A model generated the notes under the pieces. It saw nothing but the letters and a program-made list of their open reading frames with translations, had not been told where the DNA came from and ran no database searches. Below, piece by piece: positions 43,905 through 52,649 of a stretch of DNA of 57,864 nucleotides (positions are counted from its first letter, which is position 1; every line of letters starts with the position of its first letter). This stretch comes from a bacterium (GTDB lineage: Bacteria; Pseudomonadota; Alphaproteobacteria; Sphingomonadales; Sphingomonadaceae): the NCBI GenBank assembly GCA_030824575.1, contig JAVBXL010000116.1, positions 1 to 57,864 of the forward strand, read 5' to 3'. The translations under genes and the position numbers were made by a program.

Positions 43905-45161
43905 TCAGGCATTGATCCGGACCGGCAGCGCCTCGAAGCCCTTGACGAAGGTCGAGAAAACCCGGCGCGGCTCGCCCACGACCTCGATCTGCCCGGGCTT
44001 CGGCCATCGCTTGAGCGTTTCCTCCCACAGCACGCGCAACTGCATCTCCGCGAGGCGATTGCCGACACAGCGATGGATGCCGAAGCCGAACGACAGGTGA
44101 TGACGCGGATTGGCACGGTCGATGATGAACCGGTCGGCGTTCTCGATCTCGTCGCCGTCACGGTTGCCCGAGACGTACCACATCACAACCTTATCGCCCT
44201 TCTTGATCTGCTTGCCGCCGAGTTCGAAGTCTTCCAGCGCCGTGCGGCGCATGTGCGCCAGCGGCGTCTGCCAGCGGATGATTTCCGATACCATCGACGG
44301 AATCAGTGTCGGGTCCGCGCACAACTTGCGGTATTCCTCCGGATTCTCATTGAGCGCGAGCAGGCCACCGCTCATCGAGTTGCGGGTGGTGTCGTTGCCG
44401 CCGACGATCAGCAGCACCATGTTGCCCATGAACTCTTCCGGGCTCATGTTGCGGGTGTTTTCCGAGTGCGCCAGCATCGACAGCAGATCGGGCTGCGGAT
44501 CAGAGTTCGCACGCTCGTTGAACAGCTTGGTCATATAGGCGCCGCACTCTTGGATCTCCTTGATGCGCTGCTCTTCGGTCTCGACCCCGCAGGTGCCGAG
44601 TTCGCAAGTCGTGACGTCTGACCAGTGCGTCAGCTTGGTGCGATCCTCGAACGGGAATCCGAACAGCGTCGCCAGCATCTGCGCGGTCAGGTTGATCGAG
44701 ACGCGCTCGACCCAGTTGAAGGTCTCACCGGCCGGCAGCGCATCGAGTGCATTCTGGGTGCGCTGACGGATCAGGCCTTCGAGCTTGGCGAGGTTTTCCG
44801 GCGCGACGATCGGGGTCACCGTCTTGCGCTGCACGTCATGCTTGGGCGGATCCATCGCGATGAACATCGGCAGCGACGCCGCCGCATTGTTGTCCATGAT
44901 CGTGATGCCGCCGGAGCGGGACGCGGACGAGAACACCTTGTGGTTGGTTTCCACGCTCATGATGTCCTTGAACCTGGTGACCGACCAGTACGGCCCGTAC
45001 TGGCTGTCATTGCAGTAGTGAACCGGATCTTCCTTGCGCAAGCGCTCGAAGTAGGGCCACATCATGTTGTCGCGGAACAGCGCCGGATCGGCGACGTTGA
45101 TCCTGTCCAGCGGAATCGAATATGCATCGGCGCGATCGGCGGTCGCAGCAGCCTGAGTCAT
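43905..45161 (-). CDS. CYP153A: Cytochrome P450 of the CYP153 family (alkane hydroxylase)
   Basis: The 418-residue soluble P450 hydroxylates alkanes at the terminal carbon. It has the I-helix motif LIVGGNDTTRN (251-261), the ExxR in SEIIRW (293-296), the CYP153-like PLAHMRRTAL and the heme loop SFGFGIHRCVGNRLAEMQ with Cys365. It starts at ATG 45161 behind AGAAGGAGACC. Its control region is a copy of the alkB leader, so it should respond to the same inducer. Family placement is by recognisable motifs, not by alignment. Confidence 0.93.
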   Translation of the reverse strand: MTQAAATADRADAYSIPLDRINVADPALFRDNMMWPYFERLRKEDPVHYCNDSQYGPYWSVTRFKDIMSVETNHKVFSSASRSGGITIMDNNAAASLPMFIAMDPPKHDVQRKTVTPIVAPENLAKLEGLIRQRTQNALDALPAGETFNWVERVSINLTAQMLATLFGFPFEDRTKLTHWSDVTTCELGTCGVETEEQRIKEIQECGAYMTKLFNERANSDPQPDLLSMLAHSENTRNMSPEEFMGNMVLLIVGGNDTTRNSMSGGLLALNENPEEYRKLCADPTLIPSMVSEIIRWQTPLAHMRRTALEDFELGGKQIKKGDKVVMWYVSGNRDGDEIENADRFIIDRANPRHHLSFGFGIHRCVGNRLAEMQLRVLWEETLKRWPKPGQIEVVGEPRRVFSTFVKGFEALPVRINA

Positions 45162-45267
45162 CTCCTGGTCTCCTTCTGAGTCATCTCTAGTCTCCTAGTC
45201 TTCTTTTTGGGCGCAGCGGCGGGCTTCGATACCAGCAAGGTGCTGGCGCCGGTTCGGTGGACGGATT

Positions 45268-45407
45268 TCATGCGATGGTGCTCATCCGGCGTTCTCCTCA
45301 TCCCATTGGAAGACACATTCACTGTGTTCTAAAATCAGTTCTAATTGACAGTCCTCAGCGAATGGGGTTCGGCAAGGCACGGAACAACCCCACTAAAGTG
45401 TGGTTTT
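45268..45407 (-). promoter_or_regulatory. Duplicated alkB leader with the mini-ORF MSTIA-stop
   Basis: This stretch aligns along its length with 41769-41907, the leader and first codons of alkB. Both share the ribosome site GATGAGGAGA, the phrase GAAGACACA near it, and the 30-bp dyad-containing block. The ATG at 45285 begins the same first 16 bases as alkB, then TGA ends the frame after MSTIA (45268). The P450 start lies 106 bp further on. It probably arose by copying or recombination of the alkB promoter. Confidence 0.75.
45386..45405. promoter_or_regulatory. Candidate AlkS-type operator upstream of the P450 operon
   Basis: This dyad, AACCCCACTAAAGTGTGGTT, is identical to the site at 41886, with identical flanks over 45378-45407. 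It is 101 bp before the mini-ORF start and 225 bp before the P450 start. Confidence 0.7.
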
Positions 45408-45511
45408 CAACCCCTCCCCTTCAGGCCCCCTTATGCTTGGAGCAGGCTCGCAGGCGCGGCGGGTGCTTTGACATCCCGCGCGAGGCGCTCGGTTTGGGCG
45501 AGAGGGCTTCT

Positions 45512-45830
45512 ATGAGCCGATCGGACGCGCATGTGGTGATCTTTGGCGCGGGCCACGCCGGGGGAAACGGTCGCCGCCCTGCTTCGTCAATATTGGTTTG
45601 AGGGAGCCGTAACGCTGGTCGGCGAGGAACTCATCGCGCCTTATCATCGCCCGCCGCTGTCCAAAGCGTGGCTCCGGAACGGTCCCGGCGCCGCATCGCT
45701 CCGCTTGAAGCCGGTGGAATTCTACGCCGGACACGGCATTGGCCTCCGACCTGGTGTTCGCGCGGAAAAGCTGACGCGTCAAACCAAGGCAGTTCATCTC
45801 TCGACGGGCGAAGTCCCGAACTGGGCAACC
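45512..45830 (+). pseudogene. Truncated, frameshifted ferredoxin/rubredoxin reductase
   Basis: From ATG 45512 behind GAGAGGG the frame reads MSRSDAHVVIFGAGHAGG, a reductase FAD motif. Similarity then continues one frame over with GETVAALLRQYWFEGAVTLV and HRPPLSKAWLR, then ends near STGEV at ~45825. A one-base frameshift near 45560 and loss of the C-terminal two thirds make it non-functional. It is a likely remnant of a rubredoxin reductase (AlkT-like) that once accompanied alkB, on the opposite strand and next to the regulator. Confidence 0.75.
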
Positions 45831-45971
45831 CGCCTTCGCCCTGAAGGAGATCGCGGAGATCGCAGCCTAACTAACAGCCGGAGATTGAAAGTTGATGACA
45901 CGGACACTGCCTTGAACGCATACGAACGGCGAGTGAGGGCCTGCGGTCGGCCAACCCAATCGGCCCAAAGC

Positions 45972-45989
45972 CCACACTAAAGAGTGGTT
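45972..45989. promoter_or_regulatory. Variant operator upstream of the AlkS-like regulator
   Basis: CCACACTAAAGAGTGGTT shares the CACTAAAG core and GTGGTT arm with the two sites at 41886 and 45386. It lies 42 bp before the chosen regulator start, with TATAGT at 46017 as a possible -10. This suggests the regulator controls its own gene. Confidence 0.55.
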
Positions 45990-46031
45990 CTGGATTGCAC
46001 ACGGGCGGCCTGCTGCTATAGTTCCGCCCCG

Positions 46032-48818
46032 ATGACGCATGTAAAAACAGACACAGCATCTGCGAAAGTGAGAGGCATTCGAGCGGATGAGCCTGCGTCG
46101 ACTCATCCGCTCGGATTTGAGATGCGGCCTCGGGAGACCGACTCTAGCCCGCGACAAAGGGCACAGCCTCCCACAGGCTCTATCAATGAGCGAGTGGCGT
46201 CGTTGGCCTCCGGATGCCTTTCGCGCCCTCGCCTCTTCGCTGCCGAAAAGCCGACGCGCTGCTATCTCCTTCGGGCGCCTCAAGGTTACGGAAAGACTGT
46301 CGCGATGGCACAGCATTGGGCCGATCGTCGACAAGTCTGTGCTGCGGCGGCATGGGTTTCCATCAAAGAATGCCGGGGCGATCTGCAACTCCTCGCGGAC
46401 CGTATCTGCGCGCAGCTCGCCGCTACCCAAGAGGCCGGCGGCCACGACACGCCGCCCCCGCCGCGGCCGAGAGAATGTCCTCGCAGCCTCTATGACCTCG
46501 CCACTTGGCTATGGGAGACCAAGGATCGACTAGGATCGAAGGTTCTCATCTGTTTCGATGATCTCGAATTTGATCTGCATTCGATAGACGAGATCGAGGC
46601 CTTCATGCTGGCGACGCCAGCCGAAGTGGAATTCATCGCGGCAAGCTCGGCAGACATCGGCTTTGCGCGCATGAAAGCGCGACGAGAAACCCACGAGCTA
46701 AGACATGACGCGCTTGCCTTCAATTTCGACGAAGCAAAAGCAGTCGGGCTCACGGAGGAAAGGCGAGCAGTCTCAGAAGTTGAAACTTATTCGCTTTGGA
46801 AGCGCACCCAAGGCTGGCCAGAGATATTCTGCCTTTTGATGCAAGCAGCATCGGAGAACCACTCAACCAATCGCCTTATAGTCAACAGCATCACAGGCGT
46901 AGATATTGACTTGGATAAATATTTCCGGAGCACAATACTACACTCACTTCCGAATGATATTCGAGAATTTTGTCTCTGCGCCTCCATTCTTGGATCGGTA
47001 TCAGCAGAATATTTCAACCATGCGTTCCAACGAAACGATGCGGCTTATTTTATAGACAAACTTTCCACCGAGCAGATGCTTCTCCAGCCTCTGGACCGAT
47101 CGCAGACAGCTTATGAGTTCCACCCTTTGCTTCGCGAATTTCTAGAGCACAGATTCTCGGTGGAGAACCCCGGCTTGAAGCCGAACCTGCTCGCCCGCGC
47201 CGCCCAATGGCAAAGACAAAACAACAACATTCGCGACAGCATCAATCTCTCCTTACGCGCGGGTGAGAACGAATCGGCCGCTGATGTTGCGTCTGAAAAT
47301 ATGATGGATATTGCTCTGCGGGAAGGCGAGATAGACCAAATCCAGTTTTGGCAAGGCCGTTTTTCCGCTGCTGTCATTTCGGGTTCTCCAACAATCGCCC
47401 TTGGCCTGGCCTGGGCCCAGATTTTTAGTCACGACCACCGGCGGGCGAGTGGGCTGTTGGCCGATTTGCGGGCCACGGAACTTAGCGGTCTTGATCAACA
47501 AGTAAGCCGACAAATAGAGTGCTGGTGCGACCTCATCGAAGCCATCGGAGAAGCAACCGGCGACAATCTGTCGGAAAGTCGGCGTCAGTGCGAAGCCTGG
47601 ATGAAAGTCTATAACGAGGCGGACCTCGTCAGCAAAGGTGCTGTGCTCACCTGTCTTTGCTTCCTTGCGGCCAGCGAGCACCGGTTTGGTGATTTAAGGA
47701 CACTGTCCTTGGAGACGTCATCGGTAAACAACATCGCGGATCACCACTACGCACTGGGATGGCTTTACGGCGCCATGATTCTCGCCGAGCTTTCAAGAGG
47801 AGATATGCGCGCAGGTGCTGCCTTACTCAAAAAAGCGCGCGGTGACGAAAATGCTCAAATTAACACGACACCTTTCTCAGTAAACCTTCTGAACACGCTG
47901 GAACTAGAAATTCAGTACGAGGCGAACCAACTTGACGGCATAGAAGCACACGTCGACGAGATTCTTGATTTTGTACGGCGGCATGGCATTGTCGATTTTA
48001 CATTCTCGGCCTATCGCACCGCTGCAGCAATTGCCCGCTGCAAGGGCAATCCAAAACGTGCTGCCGAGCTTCTTAACGAGATGCGCGTGATAGCGGGAGA
48101 ATCTGGTTTCGTCCGGCTTGAGGTCCTGGCGCGACTGACGCTCGCGGATATGTTCGTTGCAGAGAGCGCGGAGCAGGCGCTCTCCACCTTGCCGAACCAC
48201 AATCACCCAATTTTTCTTTCGACACATGGACCGTATCTCCGCGCACGGCAATCGCTGACCGAAGCGCGCATTGCGGCGCGACAGGGGAAGTTTCACCTTT
48301 CCAACCGCTTTGCAAACGTCGCTTTAGACCACGCACGCCGATCAGAACTTGGCCGGCTGGAGGTTGCGGCGTTACTCTGCACCGCCGTTGCTTGTGCCGG
48401 GACAGGAAGATCGGCCGTGTCTGAACAGCGCGTAGCCGACGCGATCGCCATTGCTTCGCGACTTGGATGTTATCGCACATTCCTCGATGAACGGTGGCAT
48501 CTGGAAGCGCTTGGACCCATCTCGACGCCACTGTTGAATCTCATTCCGAGCGAGGAGGAATTGGGGCGTCGAGAACCCGCGCCCGGCGACTATCGCGTCC
48601 GCTCGCCGAGAAGCACAACTTCGGTTGTGCTCACGAGAAAGGAACTGGCGATGCTTCAAAGGATAAGAGAAGGCCTCTCTAATCGTGACATCGCGTCCAA
48701 GCATCGCATAAGTGAAGACACCGTCAAATGGCACATTCGCAATCTATTTGCCAAACTGGCAGTCAAGAACAGAGTCCAAGCGCTGCTGGAATCGGAGAGG
48801 CTCGGAATTCTACAGTAA
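46032..48818 (+). CDS. alkS: MalT/LAL-type regulator, AlkS-like
   Basis: The ~928-residue protein has an N-terminal P-loop ATPase (LLRAPQGYGKTVAMAQHW, ~85-89 for the loop; Walker B-like VLICFDDLEF), a long TPR-like helical middle and a C-terminal LuxR HTH (LTRKELAMLQRIREGLSNRD, then SEDTVKWHIRNLF). AlkS proteins of this build sense alkanes and activate alkB-type promoters. ATG 46032 is chosen because the open frame from 45984 would begin inside the operator; it lacks a ribosome site, so the start is uncertain. AT-richer than the adjacent genes in parts (46700-47250), which hints at separate origin. Confidence 0.87.
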   Translation: MTHVKTDTASAKVRGIRADEPASTHPLGFEMRPRETDSSPRQRAQPPTGSINERVASLASGCLSRPRLFAAEKPTRCYLLRAPQGYGKTVAMAQHWADRRQVCAAAAWVSIKECRGDLQLLADRICAQLAATQEAGGHDTPPPPRPRECPRSLYDLATWLWETKDRLGSKVLICFDDLEFDLHSIDEIEAFMLATPAEVEFIAASSADIGFARMKARRETHELRHDALAFNFDEAKAVGLTEERRAVSEVETYSLWKRTQGWPEIFCLLMQAASENHSTNRLIVNSITGVDIDLDKYFRSTILHSLPNDIREFCLCASILGSVSAEYFNHAFQRNDAAYFIDKLSTEQMLLQPLDRSQTAYEFHPLLREFLEHRFSVENPGLKPNLLARAAQWQRQNNNIRDSINLSLRAGENESAADVASENMMDIALREGEIDQIQFWQGRFSAAVISGSPTIALGLAWAQIFSHDHRRASGLLADLRATELSGLDQQVSRQIECWCDLIEAIGEATGDNLSESRRQCEAWMKVYNEADLVSKGAVLTCLCFLAASEHRFGDLRTLSLETSSVNNIADHHYALGWLYGAMILAELSRGDMRAGAALLKKARGDENAQINTTPFSVNLLNTLELEIQYEANQLDGIEAHVDEILDFVRRHGIVDFTFSAYRTAAAIARCKGNPKRAAELLNEMRVIAGESGFVRLEVLARLTLADMFVAESAEQALSTLPNHNHPIFLSTHGPYLRARQSLTEARIAARQGKFHLSNRFANVALDHARRSELGRLEVAALLCTAVACAGTGRSAVSEQRVADAIAIASRLGCYRTFLDERWHLEALGPISTPLLNLIPSEEELGRREPAPGDYRVRSPRSTTSVVLTRKELAMLQRIREGLSNRDIASKHRISEDTVKWHIRNLFAKLAVKNRVQALLESERLGILQ

Positions 48819-48973
48819 AACTACCCGCGACCATGAGCGCTACACGATTTCAGAGGTCGTTCCTTCGCCAAATCACCCTCCGGTTCCGCTTCGCTCCACC
48901 TGCAGCCAACACTGGCGAGGGAGACAACGATGCGCTAACACTTAAGCGGGACCGCCCGGTGGAGGCGATCGAA

Positions 48974-49888
48974 ATGCGGGCTGTCGGGTCGGGCGCAGAA
49001 ATGAGATCACCTATGAATGAACCAAGCCGAGCGATCTTCAGAACAACCGATGGCCTCGACCTCGCCGCAGATATGTATGGTCGGCCAACGCGCGGCTCAG
49101 TACTCATGGCGCACGGCGGCGGCCAGACACGGCATGCCTGGGCCAAGACGGCGGCGGCGCTTGCGGATCGGGGCTGGGAAGTGGTCACGCTCGATCTTCG
49201 CGGCCATGGCGAGAGTGGCTGGTCACCGACGGGCGACTACGGGATTCAGCGGTTCTCGGAAGATCTCGCGGAGGTCGCGCGCGCGATGGGTGGCCGTCCG
49301 GCGTTGATCGGCGCGTCGCTCGGCGGTCTCGCCGGACTGTACGCGGAGGCCGAGATCGCGCCCGGGGGTTTCAGCTCGATCACCCTGGTCGACATCGTTC
49401 CGAACATGGACCCAGACGGCGCCGCCAAGGTCATGGAGTTCATGAACGCCCATGTCGCCCAGGGATTTGGCAACCTTGAAGAGGCCGCAGACGTCATTGC
49501 GGCCTATCTACCTCACCGACCGCGGCCAGCGGATCATTCTGGACTGGCCAAGAACCTGCAGCAGGGCGATGACGGGCGGTTCCGCTGGCATTGGGATCCC
49601 GGCGTTGTCTCTGGCATGCAAAGCTGTCGATCCTTGCGGGATGCCGACGCGTTCCAAGCCCGATTGACCGGCTTGACGCTTCCGGTGCATCTCATCAGGG
49701 GTCGGCTGAGCGAGTTGGTTTCTCGGGAGGCGGCGGAAACCTTCGTCGCGCAGCTTCCGAACGGAAAGTTCACCGATGTCGCCGGCGCGTCGCACATGGT
49801 AGCTGGTGATCGCAACGACGCCTTTCTCAGCGCCGCGGTCGGATTTCTTGAGCGGCTGGACCGGCAGACGCGAGCCTATGACGGCTGA
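48974..49888 (+). CDS. Alpha/beta-fold hydrolase
   Basis: The ~304-residue protein begins at ATG 48974, eight bases after GGAGG; ATG 49013 is a possible later start. It has the oxyanion segment SVLMAHGGGQTRHAW, LDLRGHGESGW, the nucleophile elbow LIGASLGGLAGL, a late acidic region and the His in DVAGASHMVAGD. These are features of esterases, epoxide or haloalkane hydrolases; the substrate cannot be read from sequence. It follows the regulator on the same strand and overlaps the start of a P450 stub, suggesting a former oxidation operon. Confidence 0.85.
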   Translation: MRAVGSGAEMRSPMNEPSRAIFRTTDGLDLAADMYGRPTRGSVLMAHGGGQTRHAWAKTAAALADRGWEVVTLDLRGHGESGWSPTGDYGIQRFSEDLAEVARAMGGRPALIGASLGGLAGLYAEAEIAPGGFSSITLVDIVPNMDPDGAAKVMEFMNAHVAQGFGNLEEAADVIAAYLPHRPRPADHSGLAKNLQQGDDGRFRWHWDPGVVSGMQSCRSLRDADAFQARLTGLTLPVHLIRGRLSELVSREAAETFVAQLPNGKFTDVAGASHMVAGDRNDAFLSAAVGFLERLDRQTRAYDG

Positions 49889-49979
49889 AGCCTTACCGAA
49901 CGTCTTCGCCCTGACTCCTCTCGACCCGAAGTTCAGAGCCGATCCCCATGATGCGCTCAACGACCTGCGAACATGTTGC
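49878..49979 (+). pseudogene. Cytochrome P450 N-terminal stub
   Basis: From ATG 49878, overlapping the hydrolase stop, the frame encodes MTAEALPNVFALTPLDPKFR followed by ADPHDALNDLR, typical of a bacterial P450 N-terminus. Similarity stops at about 49979, where IS1380-type sequence follows shortly. The remaining ~370 codons are missing. Confidence 0.65.
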
Positions 49980-49997
49980 ACCGTGAATTGCGATAAG

Positions 49998-50133
49998 GCG
50001 ACCTCCGGCTCATCAAGGTCGCCGCCCGCATCGTCGAAACCGCCAGCCGTATCCGCATCGCCTTCGCCAGCGCTTGCCCCGAGGCTGGGCTCTACCGCGA
50101 GCTTGCCATCGCGCTTCGCGCCGCCAGCTAACC
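49998..50133 (+). pseudogene. IS1380-family transposase fragment (C-terminus)
   Basis: The frame GDLRLIKVAARIVETASRIR then IAFASACPEAGLYREL ending IALRAAS-stop matches the end of IS1380-family transposases. The 5' part is absent; a stop precedes it. The following 50134-50398 contains no gene I can support and may include the outer end of that element. Confidence 0.7.
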
Positions 50134-50398
50134 CCTGAACGGCGCGGCCGTGCCCGCCAACAATCCCCTCAGCCCAACCCCCAGCCATGCAAAACAGCGA
50201 TGAAACAGGCGCCACAGCCGACCGTGTCCGACTCACCCCGACACGCCAGGACAAACCCCCGACAATCCCTATCGACCAGCCTCGAGAATAAGGCGGGTTA
50301 GGAGTTTCGCCAAAAAGTACCTTTGGATCAATGATGACTGGTTTGCCGAGCAGCGAGTTGGCACATGCGCTTAGCCCCACATCATCGTGCTGGCCCAA

Positions 50399-50530
50399 TC
50401 AGGTCGAGCGCTTCTTCGCCCTGCTGACCGAAAAGAGGATCAAAACGAGGGGCCGATAGCTCCAGGAGGGCGCTAATCGAGGACATCGAAAGCTTCATCG
50501 ACAACACACATCCAATCGACAAAGCTGCAA
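50399..50530 (+). pseudogene. IS630-family transposase fragment (C-terminus)
   Basis: The frame QVERFFALLTEKRIKTRGR is the usual near-terminal block of IS630-type transposases. After a stop, a shifted frame continues SSRRALIEDIESFIDNTHPI. It is a frameshifted remnant between the IS1380 fragment and the efflux channel gene. Confidence 0.65.
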
Positions 50531-50560
50531 GCTCGCCTGTCGTCTCTTGGCTCAGTTGGT

Positions 50561-51967
50561 TTATCCACTCACCCCCATCGCTAGTGCTTTTTGCAGCGCG
50601 ACGAACTGTGTCGTCAGGGCCATCCGGGCCTGAATCTGTAGATCCGCAGCCGCCAACTGATCGTTTTCGGCGGCAAGCGCGGCGAGCGCGGACGACCGCC
50701 CTGCACGCCAGGATTGCTGGGCGAGGCCAGCGCTGTGGTCCGCCAGCAGAGAGTTGCGCGTCTGCATCGCGAATGCCTTGCGCGCCTCGCCGAATCTGTT
50801 GAGTGAACTTTCGGCATCCTGAAGGGCCACGAGCACGGCGGCGCGATACGCTGCCGCCGCCTCATCGCGACCGGCGACGGCCTGCAACACGCCCGCCCGC
50901 CCGCGTCCAAAATCGGCAAGGTTCCATTGGATCGTCGGACCGGCGAGCGACCAGAGATTGTCGGCACTCGCAATATCGCCCTTCATGGCGCTGCCAAGAC
51001 CGACCACGCCTGCCAGGCTGACCTTGGGCATCCGCGCGGCCTCCGCCACGCCAATCCCGGCATTGGCGGCATGCAGGTGCTGCTCGGCCGCCCGGATATC
51101 GGGCCTGCGGGCGAGCATGGCGGTGGGATCGCCGACCGGGACGGCGGCGGGGGGAAGCGGCACCGGGCCCGTGCCATCGAGCATGGCATCGAGCTCGCCG
51201 GGGGCTTCTCCCAGCAGCACGGCTATCGCGTCCTTGCGATCGTTCCGGTCCGCTTCCAGAGCCGCGATGGCTTGCCGCCGGACTTCCACGGTGCGATCGG
51301 CCTGATCGCGCTCGATGCGCGACAGCTTGCCCGCGCCTTCAAGCTGCGCCGTGAGGTTCGCGATCTTCTGCTGGTTGGCAAGCAGACGGCGCGCGAGGTC
51401 CAGACGTTGTCGGCTGGCGCGCAGGGCAAGATATTGGCGCGCGATCTCCGCAGTCAGGCTGAGGCGGGTATTCTCCGCATCGGCCTGCGCGGCATCGAAT
51501 TGCGCGCGCGTGGCCTCGATATTCCGCCGCGCTCCACCGAATAGATCGATTTCCCAAAGGGCGTCGAAGCCTGCGAGGAAGAGCGACGAGGACTTGGCCT
51601 CTCCACCCGTCACCAATCTCGATGCCTGGATATTCCCGGCCCCTGCCCCGGTGCCGACAACCGGCGCCAATGCCGCGCGCGAGCTTCGCAGTTGGGCCCG
51701 CGCCTGCCGGACACGCGCTTCGGCGATATCGATCGCCGGGTTGGAGGACAGCGCCCGCCCGATCAGTTGATCGAGCAGCGGATCGTTCAATTCCCGCCAC
51801 CATGGCGTCAGTTGCTGCGTGGCGGGCATCGAAACCTGATCCGTTCGCACGAAGGAATTGCCCATCGAGGCGGGGGGTGGCGGTGCATCTTTGTAATTCG
51901 GCCCCATCATACATCCGCCGAGTGTGGGCAACAGCAGGAGCGGAGGGACAAAGACAAGCGCACGCAT
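50561..51967 (-). CDS. RND efflux outer-membrane channel lipoprotein (NodT/OprM type)
   Basis: The ~468-residue protein starts at ATG 51967 behind GGAGA and has the lipobox LLLLPTLGGC (Cys near residue 18). The outer-membrane factor repeats are clear (PWWRELNDPLLDQLIGRAL, SNPAIDIAEARVRQARAQL, ARRPDIRAAEQHLHAANA). It forms the TolC-like duct for the pump encoded divergently. Between it and the tetR gene lies a 105-bp divergent control region. Confidence 0.92.
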   Translation of the reverse strand: MRALVFVPPLLLLPTLGGCMMGPNYKDAPPPPASMGNSFVRTDQVSMPATQQLTPWWRELNDPLLDQLIGRALSSNPAIDIAEARVRQARAQLRSSRAALAPVVGTGAGAGNIQASRLVTGGEAKSSSLFLAGFDALWEIDLFGGARRNIEATRAQFDAAQADAENTRLSLTAEIARQYLALRASRQRLDLARRLLANQQKIANLTAQLEGAGKLSRIERDQADRTVEVRRQAIAALEADRNDRKDAIAVLLGEAPGELDAMLDGTGPVPLPPAAVPVGDPTAMLARRPDIRAAEQHLHAANAGIGVAEAARMPKVSLAGVVGLGSAMKGDIASADNLWSLAGPTIQWNLADFGRGRAGVLQAVAGRDEAAAAYRAAVLVALQDAESSLNRFGEARKAFAMQTRNSLLADHSAGLAQQSWRAGRSSALAALAAENDQLAAADLQIQARMALTTQFVALQKALAMGVSG

Positions 51968-52072
51968 CGACAGTATCTCCGGTTCAGGGCCGTAGCGACG
52001 CAAGCTTGCTGGACAGCCACGGACGAATCACTTACTAACCCACTTAACGGTCGTTCAACAAGTGAGCATTCC
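51968..52072. promoter_or_regulatory. Divergent promoter region between the channel and tetR genes
   Basis: The 105-bp spacer must carry promoters for both directions. The AT-richer stretch ACTTACTAACCCACTTAACG at 52029-52048 and the GTTCAAC/GTGAGC sequences behind it are the only candidate sites. No unambiguous TetR palindrome could be picked by eye. Confidence 0.4.
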
Positions 52073-52648
52073 ATGTCCGATATGCGGTCCCAATTACTCG
52101 AAACCGCCGCCCGGCTTTTCGCCGAGCGCGGCTACGAAGCCGTGTCGATGCGCAATATCGCCAGGCTGGTCGGGGTGACCCAGGCGAACCTCTATTATCA
52201 CTTCCGGGACAAGGCCGACCTGATCGAGGCCACCCTCGCCTCGGTGTTCGAGGCTTGCGCCCGCGATCTGGATGCGTGGCTGGCCCAGCACCCGTCGAAC
52301 CAGCTCGAGGCTTTTGTGCGATGGTTCGTCCGGAGGCTGATGACCGACCGGATATTCGCCCGCCTGCTGTATCGGGAACTGCTGGATGGAGACGAAGCCC
52401 GCATCGCCACCCTTTCAAGCACGGTACTTCGGCAACCATTCCAATCGATCGTCGCTGCAGTGGAGCAAGGCAGAACGGACATATCTGCCAAGGAGGTCGC
52501 GTTGTCGCTGGTTGGCTTCGCGCTTGGACAGGTCCTGATCCTGCCCCTCGCCCCCGGCCTGACCGGAGACAGCGAGAGGTCCGAATCCGTGGATCAGGTG
52601 GCCTCTCAACTTCTCGCCCTGATCCAGTCCGCTTCGGTGGTGGGCTGA
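52073..52648 (+). CDS. TetR-family repressor of the efflux operon
   Basis: The 191-residue protein has an N-terminal TetR HTH (LLETAARLFAERGYEAVSMR, then NIARLVGVTQANLYYHF) and a helical ligand domain. It is divergent from the channel gene and directly upstream of the adaptor gene, so it most likely represses both. ATG 52082 is an alternative start. Confidence 0.9.
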   Translation: MSDMRSQLLETAARLFAERGYEAVSMRNIARLVGVTQANLYYHFRDKADLIEATLASVFEACARDLDAWLAQHPSNQLEAFVRWFVRRLMTDRIFARLLYRELLDGDEARIATLSSTVLRQPFQSIVAAVEQGRTDISAKEVALSLVGFALGQVLILPLAPGLTGDSERSESVDQVASQLLALIQSASVVG

Positions 52649-52649
52649 C

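Noticed and set aside
43008..44621. 537-residue plus-strand frame opposite the reductase and P450 genes
   Set aside because: It crosses two confirmed genes and has shadow composition.
45867..46445. 192-residue minus-strand frame across the AlkS-like start
   Set aside because: It overlaps the operator and the regulator gene and has no recognisable features.
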